Shown in pieces: positions 26,332-35,945 of a stretch of 64,000 nt of DNA (position 1 is its first letter; each line of letters starts with the position of its first letter). This DNA is from Bacteroidales bacterium (GTDB lineage Bacteria > Bacteroidota > Bacteroidia > Bacteroidales > PXBB01). The stretch lies in contig JAQVVM010000009.1 in assembly GCA_028698995.1 (NCBI GenBank), forward strand, positions 31,770 through 95,769, given 5' to 3'. The position numbers and the translations under genes were made by a program. The notes below the pieces were generated by a model. It did no database searches and was not told where the DNA came from. It saw only the letters and a program-made list of their open reading frames with translations.

Positions 26332-27912
26332 ATGAATGAATTGTTTTTAATTATTGTTATCGTTGTTGTTGCATTTATAACAACAGTTACCCTTTTATCA
26401 AGGTATAAAAGATGTCCATCCGACAAAATCTTAGTTGTATACGGCAAAACGCGAAGGGCCAGTGGAGCAAGTAAACAAGCTTCATCAAAATGTATTCATG
26501 GTGGAGGTGCATTTATATGGCCTGTAATACAGGGATTTGCCTTTTTGGACTTAAAACCATTTTCAATTGAAGCCAACCTGACAAATGCCTTGAGTCGTCA
26601 GAATATCCGCGTTGATGTACCATGTCGGTTTACAGTAGCAATATCAACAGAACCCGAAAACATGTATAATGCGGCTGAACGTTTGTTAGGATTATCAATT
26701 GAGCAAATACAGGAACTGTCAAAAGACATTCTTTTCGGACAGCTACGTTTGGTAATTGCCACAATGACTATTGAAGAAATAAATTCGGACAGAGATACTT
26801 TCCTTACCAATATTTCTCAGAATGTTGAAGCAGAATTACGTAAAATTGGTTTAAAACTCATCAATGTCAATGTCACTGATATCCGCGATGAGTCCGGTTA
26901 TATAGAAGCTTTAGGTAAAGAAGCTGCTGCTAAGGCCATTAATGAAGCCATTGTAAGTGTTGCAGAACAGGAAAGGATGGGAGAAAGTGGAAAAGCAGAA
27001 GCAGACAAGGATAAGGATATTAAAATTGCTCAAGCCCGCAGAGATAGAGATATTCAGATTGCCAATGCAGTGAAAGAAAAGGAAATTCAAATTGCAATTG
27101 CAGTGAAAGATGAAGCCATTGGAAAAGCCGATGCAGACAGGGATACTCGTGTTAAAACATCATTGGCAAATGCAACCGCTGTTGAAGGAGAAAACACTGC
27201 TAAAGTTACTATTGCCAATTCCGAGGCTTTAAGGCGCGAAAAAGAAGCTGAAGCCCTTAAAATAGCCCTTACCGCTGAAAAAGTACAGGCCGCCAAAGCA
27301 TTACAGGAGTCGTATGCTGCCGAAAAGTTAGCTGAAAACGAAAGAGCTGAGCGTGAAAAATCAACACAATTAGCCAATGTTATTGTTCCGGCAGAAATTC
27401 AGAAGCAAAAAGCTATTATTGAAGCACAAGCCATTGCCGAAAAAATCCGTGAACAAGCTAAAGGAGAAGCTGACGCTATTTTTGCTAAAATGCAGGCTGA
27501 GGCAAAAGGTTTGTTCGAAATCCTTACCAAGCAAGCTGAAGGCTACGATCAAGTTGTTAAAGCTGCCGGTGGAGACCCCACAAAAGCATTTCAGCTACTC
27601 CTTATCGAGAAACTCCCCGAACTGGTAAAAACTCAGGTTGAAGCGGTTAAAAATATTAAAATTGACAAAGTTACTGTGTGGGACTCTAATGGAAACGGTG
27701 ATGGCGGAAAAACATCCACAGCAGGTTTTGTTTCGGGTCTGATGAAATCGGTACCCCCTCTTAACGATCTTTTTGATCTTGCAGGTTTAAATCTCCCAGA
27801 ATACCTTGTTAAACAAAAAGAAATTGCAGCGAAGAAAAATCCTTCACAGATAAAAGAAAAACCTGATTCACAAACAACGGACACCAATTCAGAAGAAATT
27901 AAAAAAGATTAG
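26332..27912 (+). CDS. Flotillin family protein (FloT-like)
   Basis: A 526-residue membrane-associated scaffold. The N-terminal membrane hairpin/helix is at about 3-22. A PHB (SPFH) domain follows (about 25-210) with KILVVYGKTR, SIEANLTNALSRQNIRVDVPCRFTV and the typical RLVIATMTIEEINSDRD block. Residues about 215-400 are a long coiled coil very rich in Ala/Glu/Lys with repeated EA motifs. The region after about 415 is flotillin-specific (ILTKQAEGYDQVVKAAGGDPTKAFQLLLIEKLPEL), followed by an acidic tail. Partner of the preceding NfeD-like gene. Confidence 0.93.
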   Translation: MNELFLIIVIVVVAFITTVTLLSRYKRCPSDKILVVYGKTRRASGASKQASSKCIHGGGAFIWPVIQGFAFLDLKPFSIEANLTNALSRQNIRVDVPCRFTVAISTEPENMYNAAERLLGLSIEQIQELSKDILFGQLRLVIATMTIEEINSDRDTFLTNISQNVEAELRKIGLKLINVNVTDIRDESGYIEALGKEAAAKAINEAIVSVAEQERMGESGKAEADKDKDIKIAQARRDRDIQIANAVKEKEIQIAIAVKDEAIGKADADRDTRVKTSLANATAVEGENTAKVTIANSEALRREKEAEALKIALTAEKVQAAKALQESYAAEKLAENERAEREKSTQLANVIVPAEIQKQKAIIEAQAIAEKIREQAKGEADAIFAKMQAEAKGLFEILTKQAEGYDQVVKAAGGDPTKAFQLLLIEKLPELVKTQVEAVKNIKIDKVTVWDSNGNGDGGKTSTAGFVSGLMKSVPPLNDLFDLAGLNLPEYLVKQKEIAAKKNPSQIKEKPDSQTTDTNSEEIKKD

Positions 27913-27971
27913 TTTCCTTTCTCCGTTTCTTTTTGAACTAAGGTTGTGAGATAAGTTAAATATATTTCAAA

Positions 27972-30191
27972 TCAGAAAGTAACATTGGTAACTTTACCAC
28001 TTATTGTAAAAGTCTTTTTCAGTGTTCCTCCCGAATATGTACCTCCGGTATAAATACCATTGTTAAGAGTACCGGTACAGGTGCCTCCGGTGTATATTTT
28101 ATACTGTGCTCCGTTTAATATAGCCGGTGATGAAAAGATAATGGAATAATAACTTCTTACGGGTTTAAATGTTATCACATCATTACCCGATGCATCCTGA
28201 ATATGGAATAATGTATTGGCAGCAACACTTGTCTGAGACTTTGCTATAATTGAATATTGTACTGATGTTGTGCTGAAACCCTCTGTCATATTAGAATTTG
28301 TGCCAGAAATAACAACTGTTCCTGCCGAAATTGTAGCAGATCCATTCACATCCAATCCTACTTCCGGTGAAGACTGGGGACCATGAGCAGCAACCGTACC
28401 ACCGGTAATCTGAATGCTCCCATTGCTGTCAAGAGCATCACCATTAGATGAGCTGATGTGTACATTGCCACCGGTAATTTTCACAAGACTTCCGTCATTT
28501 GTTTCACCCCCATTACCAAAGGTACCATTTAGACCATCATCTGTAGATGTTACACTAATATTACCATTATTAATAGTGATGTTTGGACTTTCAATTCCTT
28601 CTTTGGAATTTACAATGATGGTCCCGTTATTTATGGTAACAGAAGTTGTTGACTTAATTCCATCGTCAGTTGAAGTGCTGCTCAAATAACCAGTGTTTAT
28701 AGTTACAGCACCATCAGAAGTAATCGCTTTTGCTTCAGCATAATTGCCATTTGATATCGTTATTCTTGACCCAGATGTAGTTATCTTAACATAAGGGCTT
28801 GAAGAGGCATCTCCTACAGTAAAAAAGCCATCCGTAGAAATACCTTTACCCCCGGAACCGGAATTTGAAAGAGTGACACTGTCTCCCAAAATACTAAGAT
28901 TGCCATTAGTTGAAATACATGTGGCTGTATATGCATCAGCCTGACCACTCGAGTTGGTGTATGTTGCACCTATTCCGGAACATGTAATTTTTAAAACACC
29001 ACTCAGCATGTTGATATTTTTATCACACGAAATACCTTTGCTAGCCTTTCCCGTAGCAGTTATAACAATATTGGAACCATTGATTGTGATATTGCTGTCA
29101 CATTTTATGGCTGCACAATAGGATGGATTGAAACCAGAACCCGATGCTTCTAAAACTGACATTCCTGTGGTGTTAATAGTGATATAGCCTCCACTCAGAG
29201 TCATTTGTTGCCTCGATTTGATACCTTTTGACTGGTTGCCGCTCAAGCTTAGATGCAATGTTCCTCCTGAAATTGTCAGAGTGCTGTCACAAGTCAAGGC
29301 TTTGGAATCAGCAGCAGCATTTGTTGTTGTTATCTGCCCTCCTGAAATAAACAATTCGCCCAATTCAGCATCAATAGCATCACCTGCAGCAGTTACCTGT
29401 AATGTACCACCATTAATAAAAATGCCTTCTCTACCATGTATGCCATCTTTTACTGCACTCACTACTGTAATAGCACCTTCGTCAAATTGAAGATAATCAT
29501 CACTGCAAAGAGCATGTTGTGCATTGCCTTTACCTGTTATTGTCAGAGAGCCTGTGCCTCCGAACAGAACTTGTCCTTCACTGAAAAATGCAGCTTTCTG
29601 ATCTTCGGGGAATCCTAAAGAATCTAAAGCGGCAACAGCATAATTAATTCCATCAGTAAGACTACTGGTTGTTCCCGAAAGCAATGTGACAGACACCTTG
29701 CTGCCCGTTTGTACATTAATGGCAGGGCCTGTGGGATTTGTCATAGTTACACCATTCAGAAGCAAATTGAAACGCTTGTCGCTATAAATTTTAAAATTAC
29801 CGTCTGATGTGGTTCCGGAAAGCATGTAATAAATATCACTGGTCTGAATGGTTGAATTAATAATTACCTTCCCTCCATTTACGTTAACGGTAATACCTTC
29901 AAAAGCATAAGGATTCTCTATTGAAGTCGATTGTCCATTGAATGTAATAAAAACTGTATCGGAATTTGGTCCAAAAGTAATGCTGTCTATACTTGATACC
30001 GGATATTCTGTAATCGAGTCATTTATTACAAAATAAGCAATGGTTTGGGTATTGTCGAAAAAGATACTGTCGGTAGCAGCAATGGGTGCGCCAAGAATCA
30101 TGTTGTCCGATTTATGGATGTACATTTTCTCCTGTGCTTTTAAAAACATACAGCATAAAATGGCTGTAAAAAACAAAAGAATCTTTTTCAT
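27972..30191 (-). CDS. Exported beta-helix protein, Cthe_2159-type carbohydrate-binding family
   Basis: A 739-residue exported protein, signal peptide about 1-19. Residues about 20-75 form a small module (MYIHKSDN..., ending IDSITFG) also found in the small gene upstream. From about 88 onwards a right-handed beta-helix-type array begins with the family entry GGKVIINS and SDIYYMLSGTTSDGNFKIYSD; it continues with many short turns such as ITGKGNAQHALCSDDYL, DGIHGREGIFINGG, DAIDAELGELFISGG and STDDGLNG. This fits the Cthe_2159 family, whose type member binds polygalacturonate/cellulose-like glycans. There is no T9SS sorting domain at the C-terminus. Probably cotranscribed with the small T9SS gene 124 bases upstream. 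Confidence 0.8.
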   Translation of the reverse strand: MKKILLFFTAILCCMFLKAQEKMYIHKSDNMILGAPIAATDSIFFDNTQTIAYFVINDSITEYPVSSIDSITFGPNSDTVFITFNGQSTSIENPYAFEGITVNVNGGKVIINSTIQTSDIYYMLSGTTSDGNFKIYSDKRFNLLLNGVTMTNPTGPAINVQTGSKVSVTLLSGTTSSLTDGINYAVAALDSLGFPEDQKAAFFSEGQVLFGGTGSLTITGKGNAQHALCSDDYLQFDEGAITVVSAVKDGIHGREGIFINGGTLQVTAAGDAIDAELGELFISGGQITTTNAAADSKALTCDSTLTISGGTLHLSLSGNQSKGIKSRQQMTLSGGYITINTTGMSVLEASGSGFNPSYCAAIKCDSNITINGSNIVITATGKASKGISCDKNINMLSGVLKITCSGIGATYTNSSGQADAYTATCISTNGNLSILGDSVTLSNSGSGGKGISTDGFFTVGDASSSPYVKITTSGSRITISNGNYAEAKAITSDGAVTINTGYLSSTSTDDGIKSTTSVTINNGTIIVNSKEGIESPNITINNGNISVTSTDDGLNGTFGNGGETNDGSLVKITGGNVHISSSNGDALDSNGSIQITGGTVAAHGPQSSPEVGLDVNGSATISAGTVVISGTNSNMTEGFSTTSVQYSIIAKSQTSVAANTLFHIQDASGNDVITFKPVRSYYSIIFSSPAILNGAQYKIYTGGTCTGTLNNGIYTGGTYSGGTLKKTFTISGKVTNVTF

Positions 30192-30315
30192 GTATTTTTT
30201 TTTATAATTTATTTTTAAGTTTTGTCTTAAGTTTTATTTTTAATAAAAACATCCAGTCTAATGAAATAATTCACCTTTCAAATCATCATTTGAATTTTGA
30301 AAAAATTCAGACCTT

Positions 30316-30807
30316 TTATAATTTAAAAAATTTACCAATTTGATTATTAAACTCAATTAAATATAACCCTTGTTTAAAATGTGACACATTAATTGTACAA
30401 CTTTCTGAATTAACCTGCTCCTGCATCAATAAAGCGCCATATAGATTATAAATTCTCACAAAATACGTTCCTTGAGGAATATTTCCCAAATTCAGTTCTG
30501 AGTTTGTAGGATTGGGATATACCAGCAGTTCATCAGAAACAGGCTCTGAAACATAAAAATCTGCATGAAGAGGTGCTCCTTGAAACAAGACACTGCGAAC
30601 CTCACTGAGAGTGAAGTTTTCGGTATTTCCATTGGTATATTTAAGCAATAGATTTCCACTTGGAAACGTTAAGTTTTGAACTGTGTTCAGTGGCTTATTA
30701 TGCTCTGTTCCATTAAACATCTTAATTATAATGGATTGTGAAAAAATGCTTCGGATGCTTAAAAAGCTTAAAAGTTGTAACACTATTAAGAAAAATATTT
30801 TCCTCAT
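30316..30807 (-). CDS. Small T9SS-sorted protein
   Basis: A 163-residue exported protein. Signal peptide about 1-23 (ending IFSQ), a 55-residue module (about 25-75) with the same plan as the N-terminus of the neighbouring carbohydrate-binding protein (IIIKMFNG at the start, FTLSEVRSVLF at the end), then directly a T9SS type A domain from LVYPNPTNSELNLG (about 95) to the end. There is no larger functional domain, so the module is probably either a small adaptor or what is left of a bigger protein. It precedes the carbohydrate-binding gene by 124 bases in the same direction. Confidence 0.75.
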   Translation of the reverse strand: MRKIFFLIVLQLLSFLSIRSIFSQSIIIKMFNGTEHNKPLNTVQNLTFPSGNLLLKYTNGNTENFTLSEVRSVLFQGAPLHADFYVSEPVSDELLVYPNPTNSELNLGNIPQGTYFVRIYNLYGALLMQEQVNSESCTINVSHFKQGLYLIEFNNQIGKFFKL

Positions 30808-31000
30808 ATATCTGGCTTTTAGTAATTACGATAAAAATTCAATGATAAAAGTAACAACTATTGTTAATGCTATATTGCAAAATAGGTGAACTGCTATTTT
30901 TTGAGCGTGAAAGTTATATATTCTTAGTAAAGATTTTCTATTGCACACTTAATTAGGGAGTTGCAAATCTAAAAAAATGCGCAAAGCTTTATAAAGATTT

Positions 31001-32812
31001 TTATTGAATTATAATCTTTTCTCTTTTAATTGGCTGATTATTAATTTTTATTTCTAAAATATAAAACGAAGGTCTTACTTGAATATTAAACTCCTTTTGA
31101 TATGTTCCTTTAAAACGAACCAAATCCTCAGCATAAGCTTCTCTACCTAAAATGTCAAAAAGAGAAATTTGTATATCGCTGTCCGAAATAGCATTAAATG
31201 ATAAATAAAAATTACCGCTATTGGGATTAGGATATAAAGAAAAATCTTTAATACTATTATCAATCTCTTCAAAACCGATATTATATGGCTGATAATAAAC
31301 AATATCTGATTTGCTAATACAACCTTGAGCAGAAGTAGCAGTAAGAGAATACAAACCGGCAGTATCGATATGACATTTTTGTGAGGTTGCACCGAGAATC
31401 GTATCACCATTAAGGAACCATTGAATATCAAAACCTGCAATTAAAGTTTGCAAGGTATCACCAATACGCCAGAAAGTAGGCTTTGGAGGATTATTATAAA
31501 TATTAATTTCTAAGGTATCGGATTGTGCCCAGCAGCCATTAGTTGTATCTGTTGACACAACGAAGAACTTACCGCTGTTGAACACCCACATGGTTTGAAA
31601 GTTCTGTCCTAAAAGGAGAACTGTGTCTTTAAACCATTGATATGAAGGCGCATTATCTGCAGAAAGCAAGATTGAATCATTCTGGCAGGCACTAAGAGCA
31701 GGAGTTGCTATAATAACAGGAACAGCGGGTTGCGAATAAACAGAGACAGTAATGGTGTCCAAATATTCAAAAACAGGTCGGGTTGTTGTAAAGCTTAAAG
31801 AATTGGAGCCTGAAGTTAAAGTTGAACCGGGGTTTATCCCACTAAACTGAAATGTTGTACAATGTTCATAGGTTGATAATGCATCCTCATCCCACACTTC
31901 AATTGTATAGTTTTGAAAGTGATTAAGTTGTAAATTAGGAATCGTGAAGCTTACCGGAGGATTTTGATTTTCAACAATAGGGGACTGAAATAAAATATTG
32001 CTTCCAAGATCAACAATTTTAATAAACAAATCCGGTTTACCTAAAAAATCAGAACAACTTGTTCCAAGAATTGTTACATTATTCATATAATTGAAGTGGA
32101 CAGTATCAACAATGGTTTCACAAACCACATTGTATTGACCGGGATTGCTATATGTAATGGTTGATGGTGTTTCAGATTGACTTGAAGAACCATTTCCAAA
32201 ATTCCAACTGTATGAAAAACCAGAGTGCCCGTTACTGGGATGATTGGTAATAAAGTCCGTTGTTACACTGCCACAACCAATAGTATTGGTTAAAGAAAAA
32301 CTTGCTGAACCGGAACCGCCGGGTACTATGGAAATTGGTATAGAAAAAGAATCATCAGATGTCTGACTGCCAATTACTGTATTAACATAGGCTCTTACAA
32401 AAACAGTAATATAGTACTGTCCTGCAAAAACCGGAGTGCCGCAAATTTTAGCACAACCATGTTCTGTTGTAGGAGGATTCTGACTAGGAAAGAATGTATT
32501 ATTAGCCGAACTAGACTGGAAACTCAAACCAAAAGGAAGACCTGTAACACTTAACACTTCAAGCTTGGTAAGGGTTACATCTGTTCCAGAGCTATGGGTA
32601 AACTCAGCGGGCAGATAAAAATCAATATCAGCATCATAATACTGGGTTGTGAAACCAACCGGCATTGTATCAGGACTGATGCCGGGAGCAGCAGGAGATA
32701 TAATAAAACTCATGTCTAACTGACAACCGGGACATTGTGCTTGGACACGGTTTCCAAAAACAAAAAGTAATGATACGATAATTAACCCTGATAAAAAGTA
32801 TTGCTTTTTCAT
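31001..32812 (-). CDS. Secreted PKD-domain protein with T9SS sorting domain
   Basis: A 603-residue exported protein, signal peptide about 1-25 (ending VQAQ). The N-terminal region (about 26-170) is beta-rich with a Cys cluster CPGCQ and a TEHGCAKICGTP block. A PKD domain follows with FSYSWNFGNGSSS near 205. Two Ig-like/PKD-like modules (ACQNDSILLSADNAPSYQWF near 383 and IQWFLNGDTILGA near 462) precede the T9SS type A domain from FSLYPNPNSGNFYLSF (about 527) to IIIQ. Function is unknown; adhesin or matrix component is a guess. Confidence 0.8.
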   Translation of the reverse strand: MKKQYFLSGLIIVSLLFVFGNRVQAQCPGCQLDMSFIISPAAPGISPDTMPVGFTTQYYDADIDFYLPAEFTHSSGTDVTLTKLEVLSVTGLPFGLSFQSSSANNTFFPSQNPPTTEHGCAKICGTPVFAGQYYITVFVRAYVNTVIGSQTSDDSFSIPISIVPGGSGSASFSLTNTIGCGSVTTDFITNHPSNGHSGFSYSWNFGNGSSSQSETPSTITYSNPGQYNVVCETIVDTVHFNYMNNVTILGTSCSDFLGKPDLFIKIVDLGSNILFQSPIVENQNPPVSFTIPNLQLNHFQNYTIEVWDEDALSTYEHCTTFQFSGINPGSTLTSGSNSLSFTTTRPVFEYLDTITVSVYSQPAVPVIIATPALSACQNDSILLSADNAPSYQWFKDTVLLLGQNFQTMWVFNSGKFFVVSTDTTNGCWAQSDTLEINIYNNPPKPTFWRIGDTLQTLIAGFDIQWFLNGDTILGATSQKCHIDTAGLYSLTATSAQGCISKSDIVYYQPYNIGFEEIDNSIKDFSLYPNPNSGNFYLSFNAISDSDIQISLFDILGREAYAEDLVRFKGTYQKEFNIQVRPSFYILEIKINNQPIKREKIIIQ

Positions 32813-32915
32813 TTGTTTGTTTTTTTTAAATACTTGCTGAAGAACAGCCTATTAAATGTTTAAATTTTCTATTAAGATTTAAATAAGAATGGAAATTTTG
32901 ACAATATTTTTTTTG

Positions 32916-32923
32916 CAAATTTA
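32916..32923 (-). promoter_or_regulatory. -7 promoter element (TAnnTTTG) for the PKD protein gene
   Basis: On the minus strand this reads TAAATTTG, 103 bases before the ATG at 32812. It matches the consensus but leaves a long leader and lies in AT-rich DNA. Confidence 0.3.
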
Positions 32924-32974
32924 TAAATAATTATTAATCAGAGAATTAAAAAATAGTTAAAATCAGACTCAATT

Positions 32975-35830
32975 TTATTCTTTAATTAATCTAATAACAA
33001 CAAGAGGTTCATTTTCCCTTTCAATTAATAAAAAATATGATCCTTCATCCATGTTTAATGTTTTTAATACTGTTTGCCCATCGGAAATTCCATCCATGAG
33101 TTTTTTTCCTAAAGCATCAAAAAGTTGAAAAGAAAATGACTTTTCTGTTATCAAATAAAGAAAGTCTGAGAATGGATTGGGATATACAGAAATATCAGAT
33201 AAATTAACATCTTCTATTCCAGAATTTGACAAGACATGAATATAATTCTCTTTGACCAATGTATCTGTTCCACACAAACTATTGTAAGCAATCAGGCTAA
33301 CCGTATAATCACCAGCTGAATTATAAATGCAATATGGGTTTAAGTCGTTTGATGTAGTACCATTGCCAAAGTTCCATAAAAAATTATCAGCAGCTATAGT
33401 ATTATTTAAAAAAACCACAACTGCATCAGGCAGAAGGTAAGCTGTATCATAAGCCACAAATTGTGCAACGGGATTTTCATTAACATGGATATGAGCATTT
33501 AAAGTTAAAGTGTCAGCTCCATAAGGGCCATGTGCTATAAGGCTAACATTGTAAATTCCTGAAGTATGATACACCACTTCGGGTTCAAAATCATTACTGA
33601 AACCGGGTACTCCTCCCTGAAAATACCATTCAAAGCTATCAGCATATGATGATTGGTTGTAAAAAACCAATGTGTCATTCATGCATATATTTGTACTATT
33701 TGTTGTAAGAGCAGCAACAGGCGGCGATCTAAATGACCACCAAACGGCATCAAAAGCAACAGATTGACCACTGACACCGGTAGAATCTCCAAGGTAAACA
33801 CTACTGACCAAACTTGTGTCAAAAGCATAAGTTCCGAGCGAGACCCACATATTGTTATAGTTATTTTGGTTTATTACAACAAGTGTATCTCCAGAAGCAT
33901 GTTTAATTTTATATCTGGCACCTGTAGCATTGGCATTTGAAGATGGAATAAATGCAAAGACTTCATATTGACCGGAACAGGGAAGGTTGGGTTCCCATGT
34001 AACCCAACAAATATCACTGAGTGTCGCCATGGTTGTGGTGTACCAAAAATGATTCTGATAGCCGCTGTTTTGATCATGAAAGTAACGCATGTGAGAAGTG
34101 TTTTGGCTGTTATTCATATGAAAACCACTTTTGTAAAACAAATCATCAATAATGGTATCATTATAAGCAACATGAGAGCCTTGTGAAGTAATTGTCCATG
34201 CAATATATCCATAAGAGCCATTATAATCAAGATTCTGGTATCCATTATTATGTCCGGGCCAGTCATAATAAGCATTTTGTCCATCATAGCTGGGATAACC
34301 AGGGGTATTTTTATTGCCATAGGGGTCGGAAAAGATAAGTGTTTGTTGCCCGACAACATATCCCTGACACAAAATGAGATGCCCTGAACTTGTTAGCATA
34401 ACGCACATTGAGTGCGGAAAAGAGGCATCAATTTCATTTTTCGTTCTGGTAAAAGTGCATGAACTTGTCCAATATTGAATAGAATTAAAATAATGCCCTG
34501 TGATATAATCTATCATTTTTGAGCTGGGAGAACCAAGTCCCCACATAAAGCCGTAGCCTCCATAAGCATTGTCCCCTCCGGAGGTTTGGGAAACGTTTTC
34601 ATAATAATAAGTGTTAAGGGTGTATTTTTCTGACACATAAGCGCCATAATTACTTGTATGAGAATAGGGAGAACCGCACTGAATCGGCCATGGGGGCAGA
34701 CGATTAAAATAGGCAAACGCCATAACCGCAGTTGCAGGTGCACAAGAGCCATAACCATAATGAGAATTTGGTGTATCATAAACCTGATGCACATAAGGAA
34801 TAGTACCCGGAATACGCACTTCCTGTTTATTTTGCGGGGTGTTGTAAAAATCAATATCTAAAAAATCCTCATGTACATAAAATGATTTTATATCATACAA
34901 GAGATTGTTATCAATTTCAGCTGTTTCTATGCCTTTTCCTTTGTAAGTATGATAAACTATTGTTTGTTCATCAACAAAAGAAGGCTGCATTTCAAAAATA
35001 CTATCTGTTTGTGTTAATTTTTTCTGACCTTCTCCTTTGTAATCAGAAAGAAAAATATCTGAGTGTGTGAGCATATCATTTGTTACAATTGTTTTATAAT
35101 AAACAATATGAGTAGCATCAGGAGACCACTTTGGAGCAAGACCTTGTCCTAAATCATAGGTTGTGTTGTTTTCAAGATCATAAACAAAAACATTATCCGA
35201 CTGGTATATGATTTTTTTTCCATCAGGTGCCCATTGAGGATAGACACTCATCCGGCCTGATGTGGAAATTAATTTTTCTTCGTTATTTAGAAGATTCCGT
35301 AAAACCAATTCATCGTGGGCATTGCTGTAAACAACGAAATGTGCATCAGGAGAAACAGCTATTATATTTGAATATGCTCCAAGATAATACGTCTGAACAT
35401 CGTTTTTATTTAAAATAAAGAGTGTTTGTCCGATCGTAAAACAAGGACTATTATTCGCTGTAAAAACAACCTGTCCACACTGACTCACAGCCTCATGTAA
35501 TAAAATTATCTCATCCTCGGCGATATTATAAATGGCGGGTGTTTGTAAGGCATTTTCGTTTATAAGCTTAAACCCTATCATTTTTTTATCAGGAGAAATA
35601 TTAAAATACCTGCCACAACCGGGGGAAGAAATTAATTTCTGAATATTTCCATCTGAAATTTTATAAATAGCATTGTTATAGTTGTCTGTAACAATAAAAC
35701 CATTGGGAATTGCTGCAGGATTAAGGAAGTATCCGGATGTTTCAGAATTATCCACATTATTTGTGTTAATCTGTGCATTAACATAAATTATTGTTAACAG
35801 GAAAAATAGAATAAAAGAAATTTTCTTCAT
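32975..35830 (-). CDS. Secreted multi-domain protein: TolB-like propeller, C39-like papain fold, golvesin-like domain, two PKD domains, T9SS sorting domain
   Basis: A 951-residue exported protein, signal peptide about 1-19. Residues about 30-330 show a TolB/WD40-type propeller (YPQWAPDGKKIIYQSD, APKWSPDATHIVYY). A C39-like papain-fold domain follows (about 345-560): the catalytic-type Cys is in GYGSCAPATAVMAF (about 365), the His in SSGHLILCQGY (about 483) and the Asp/Asn in IFSDPYGNKN (about 502). A golvesin-like domain (about 605-705) has CWVTWEPNLPCSGQYEVFAF and GTYAFD. Two PKD domains (about 710-865, with FEWYFQGG and FLWNFGNG) precede the T9SS domain starting ISVYPNPFSDF. The full Cys/His/Asp set implies a functional peptidase, probably surface-attached or secreted. 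Confidence 0.82.
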   Translation of the reverse strand: MKKISFILFFLLTIIYVNAQINTNNVDNSETSGYFLNPAAIPNGFIVTDNYNNAIYKISDGNIQKLISSPGCGRYFNISPDKKMIGFKLINENALQTPAIYNIAEDEIILLHEAVSQCGQVVFTANNSPCFTIGQTLFILNKNDVQTYYLGAYSNIIAVSPDAHFVVYSNAHDELVLRNLLNNEEKLISTSGRMSVYPQWAPDGKKIIYQSDNVFVYDLENNTTYDLGQGLAPKWSPDATHIVYYKTIVTNDMLTHSDIFLSDYKGEGQKKLTQTDSIFEMQPSFVDEQTIVYHTYKGKGIETAEIDNNLLYDIKSFYVHEDFLDIDFYNTPQNKQEVRIPGTIPYVHQVYDTPNSHYGYGSCAPATAVMAFAYFNRLPPWPIQCGSPYSHTSNYGAYVSEKYTLNTYYYENVSQTSGGDNAYGGYGFMWGLGSPSSKMIDYITGHYFNSIQYWTSSCTFTRTKNEIDASFPHSMCVMLTSSGHLILCQGYVVGQQTLIFSDPYGNKNTPGYPSYDGQNAYYDWPGHNNGYQNLDYNGSYGYIAWTITSQGSHVAYNDTIIDDLFYKSGFHMNNSQNTSHMRYFHDQNSGYQNHFWYTTTMATLSDICWVTWEPNLPCSGQYEVFAFIPSSNANATGARYKIKHASGDTLVVINQNNYNNMWVSLGTYAFDTSLVSSVYLGDSTGVSGQSVAFDAVWWSFRSPPVAALTTNSTNICMNDTLVFYNQSSYADSFEWYFQGGVPGFSNDFEPEVVYHTSGIYNVSLIAHGPYGADTLTLNAHIHVNENPVAQFVAYDTAYLLPDAVVVFLNNTIAADNFLWNFGNGTTSNDLNPYCIYNSAGDYTVSLIAYNSLCGTDTLVKENYIHVLSNSGIEDVNLSDISVYPNPFSDFLYLITEKSFSFQLFDALGKKLMDGISDGQTVLKTLNMDEGSYFLLIERENEPLVVIRLIKE

Positions 35831-35898
35831 AGATAAAAGGGTATAAATATTTTATTAAAAAACACAAATAGAATATACAGACTATTATTAACTTAGCA

Positions 35899-35906
35899 CA
35901 AAATTA
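35899..35906 (-). promoter_or_regulatory. -7 promoter element (TAnnTTTG) for the C39-like gene
   Basis: On the minus strand this reads TAATTTTG, 68 bases before the ATG at 35830. Full consensus match; no clear -33 element. Confidence 0.4.
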
Positions 35907-35945
35907 CAAAGCTTATTTGATATAAAATTTATTTTCATTAAAACT

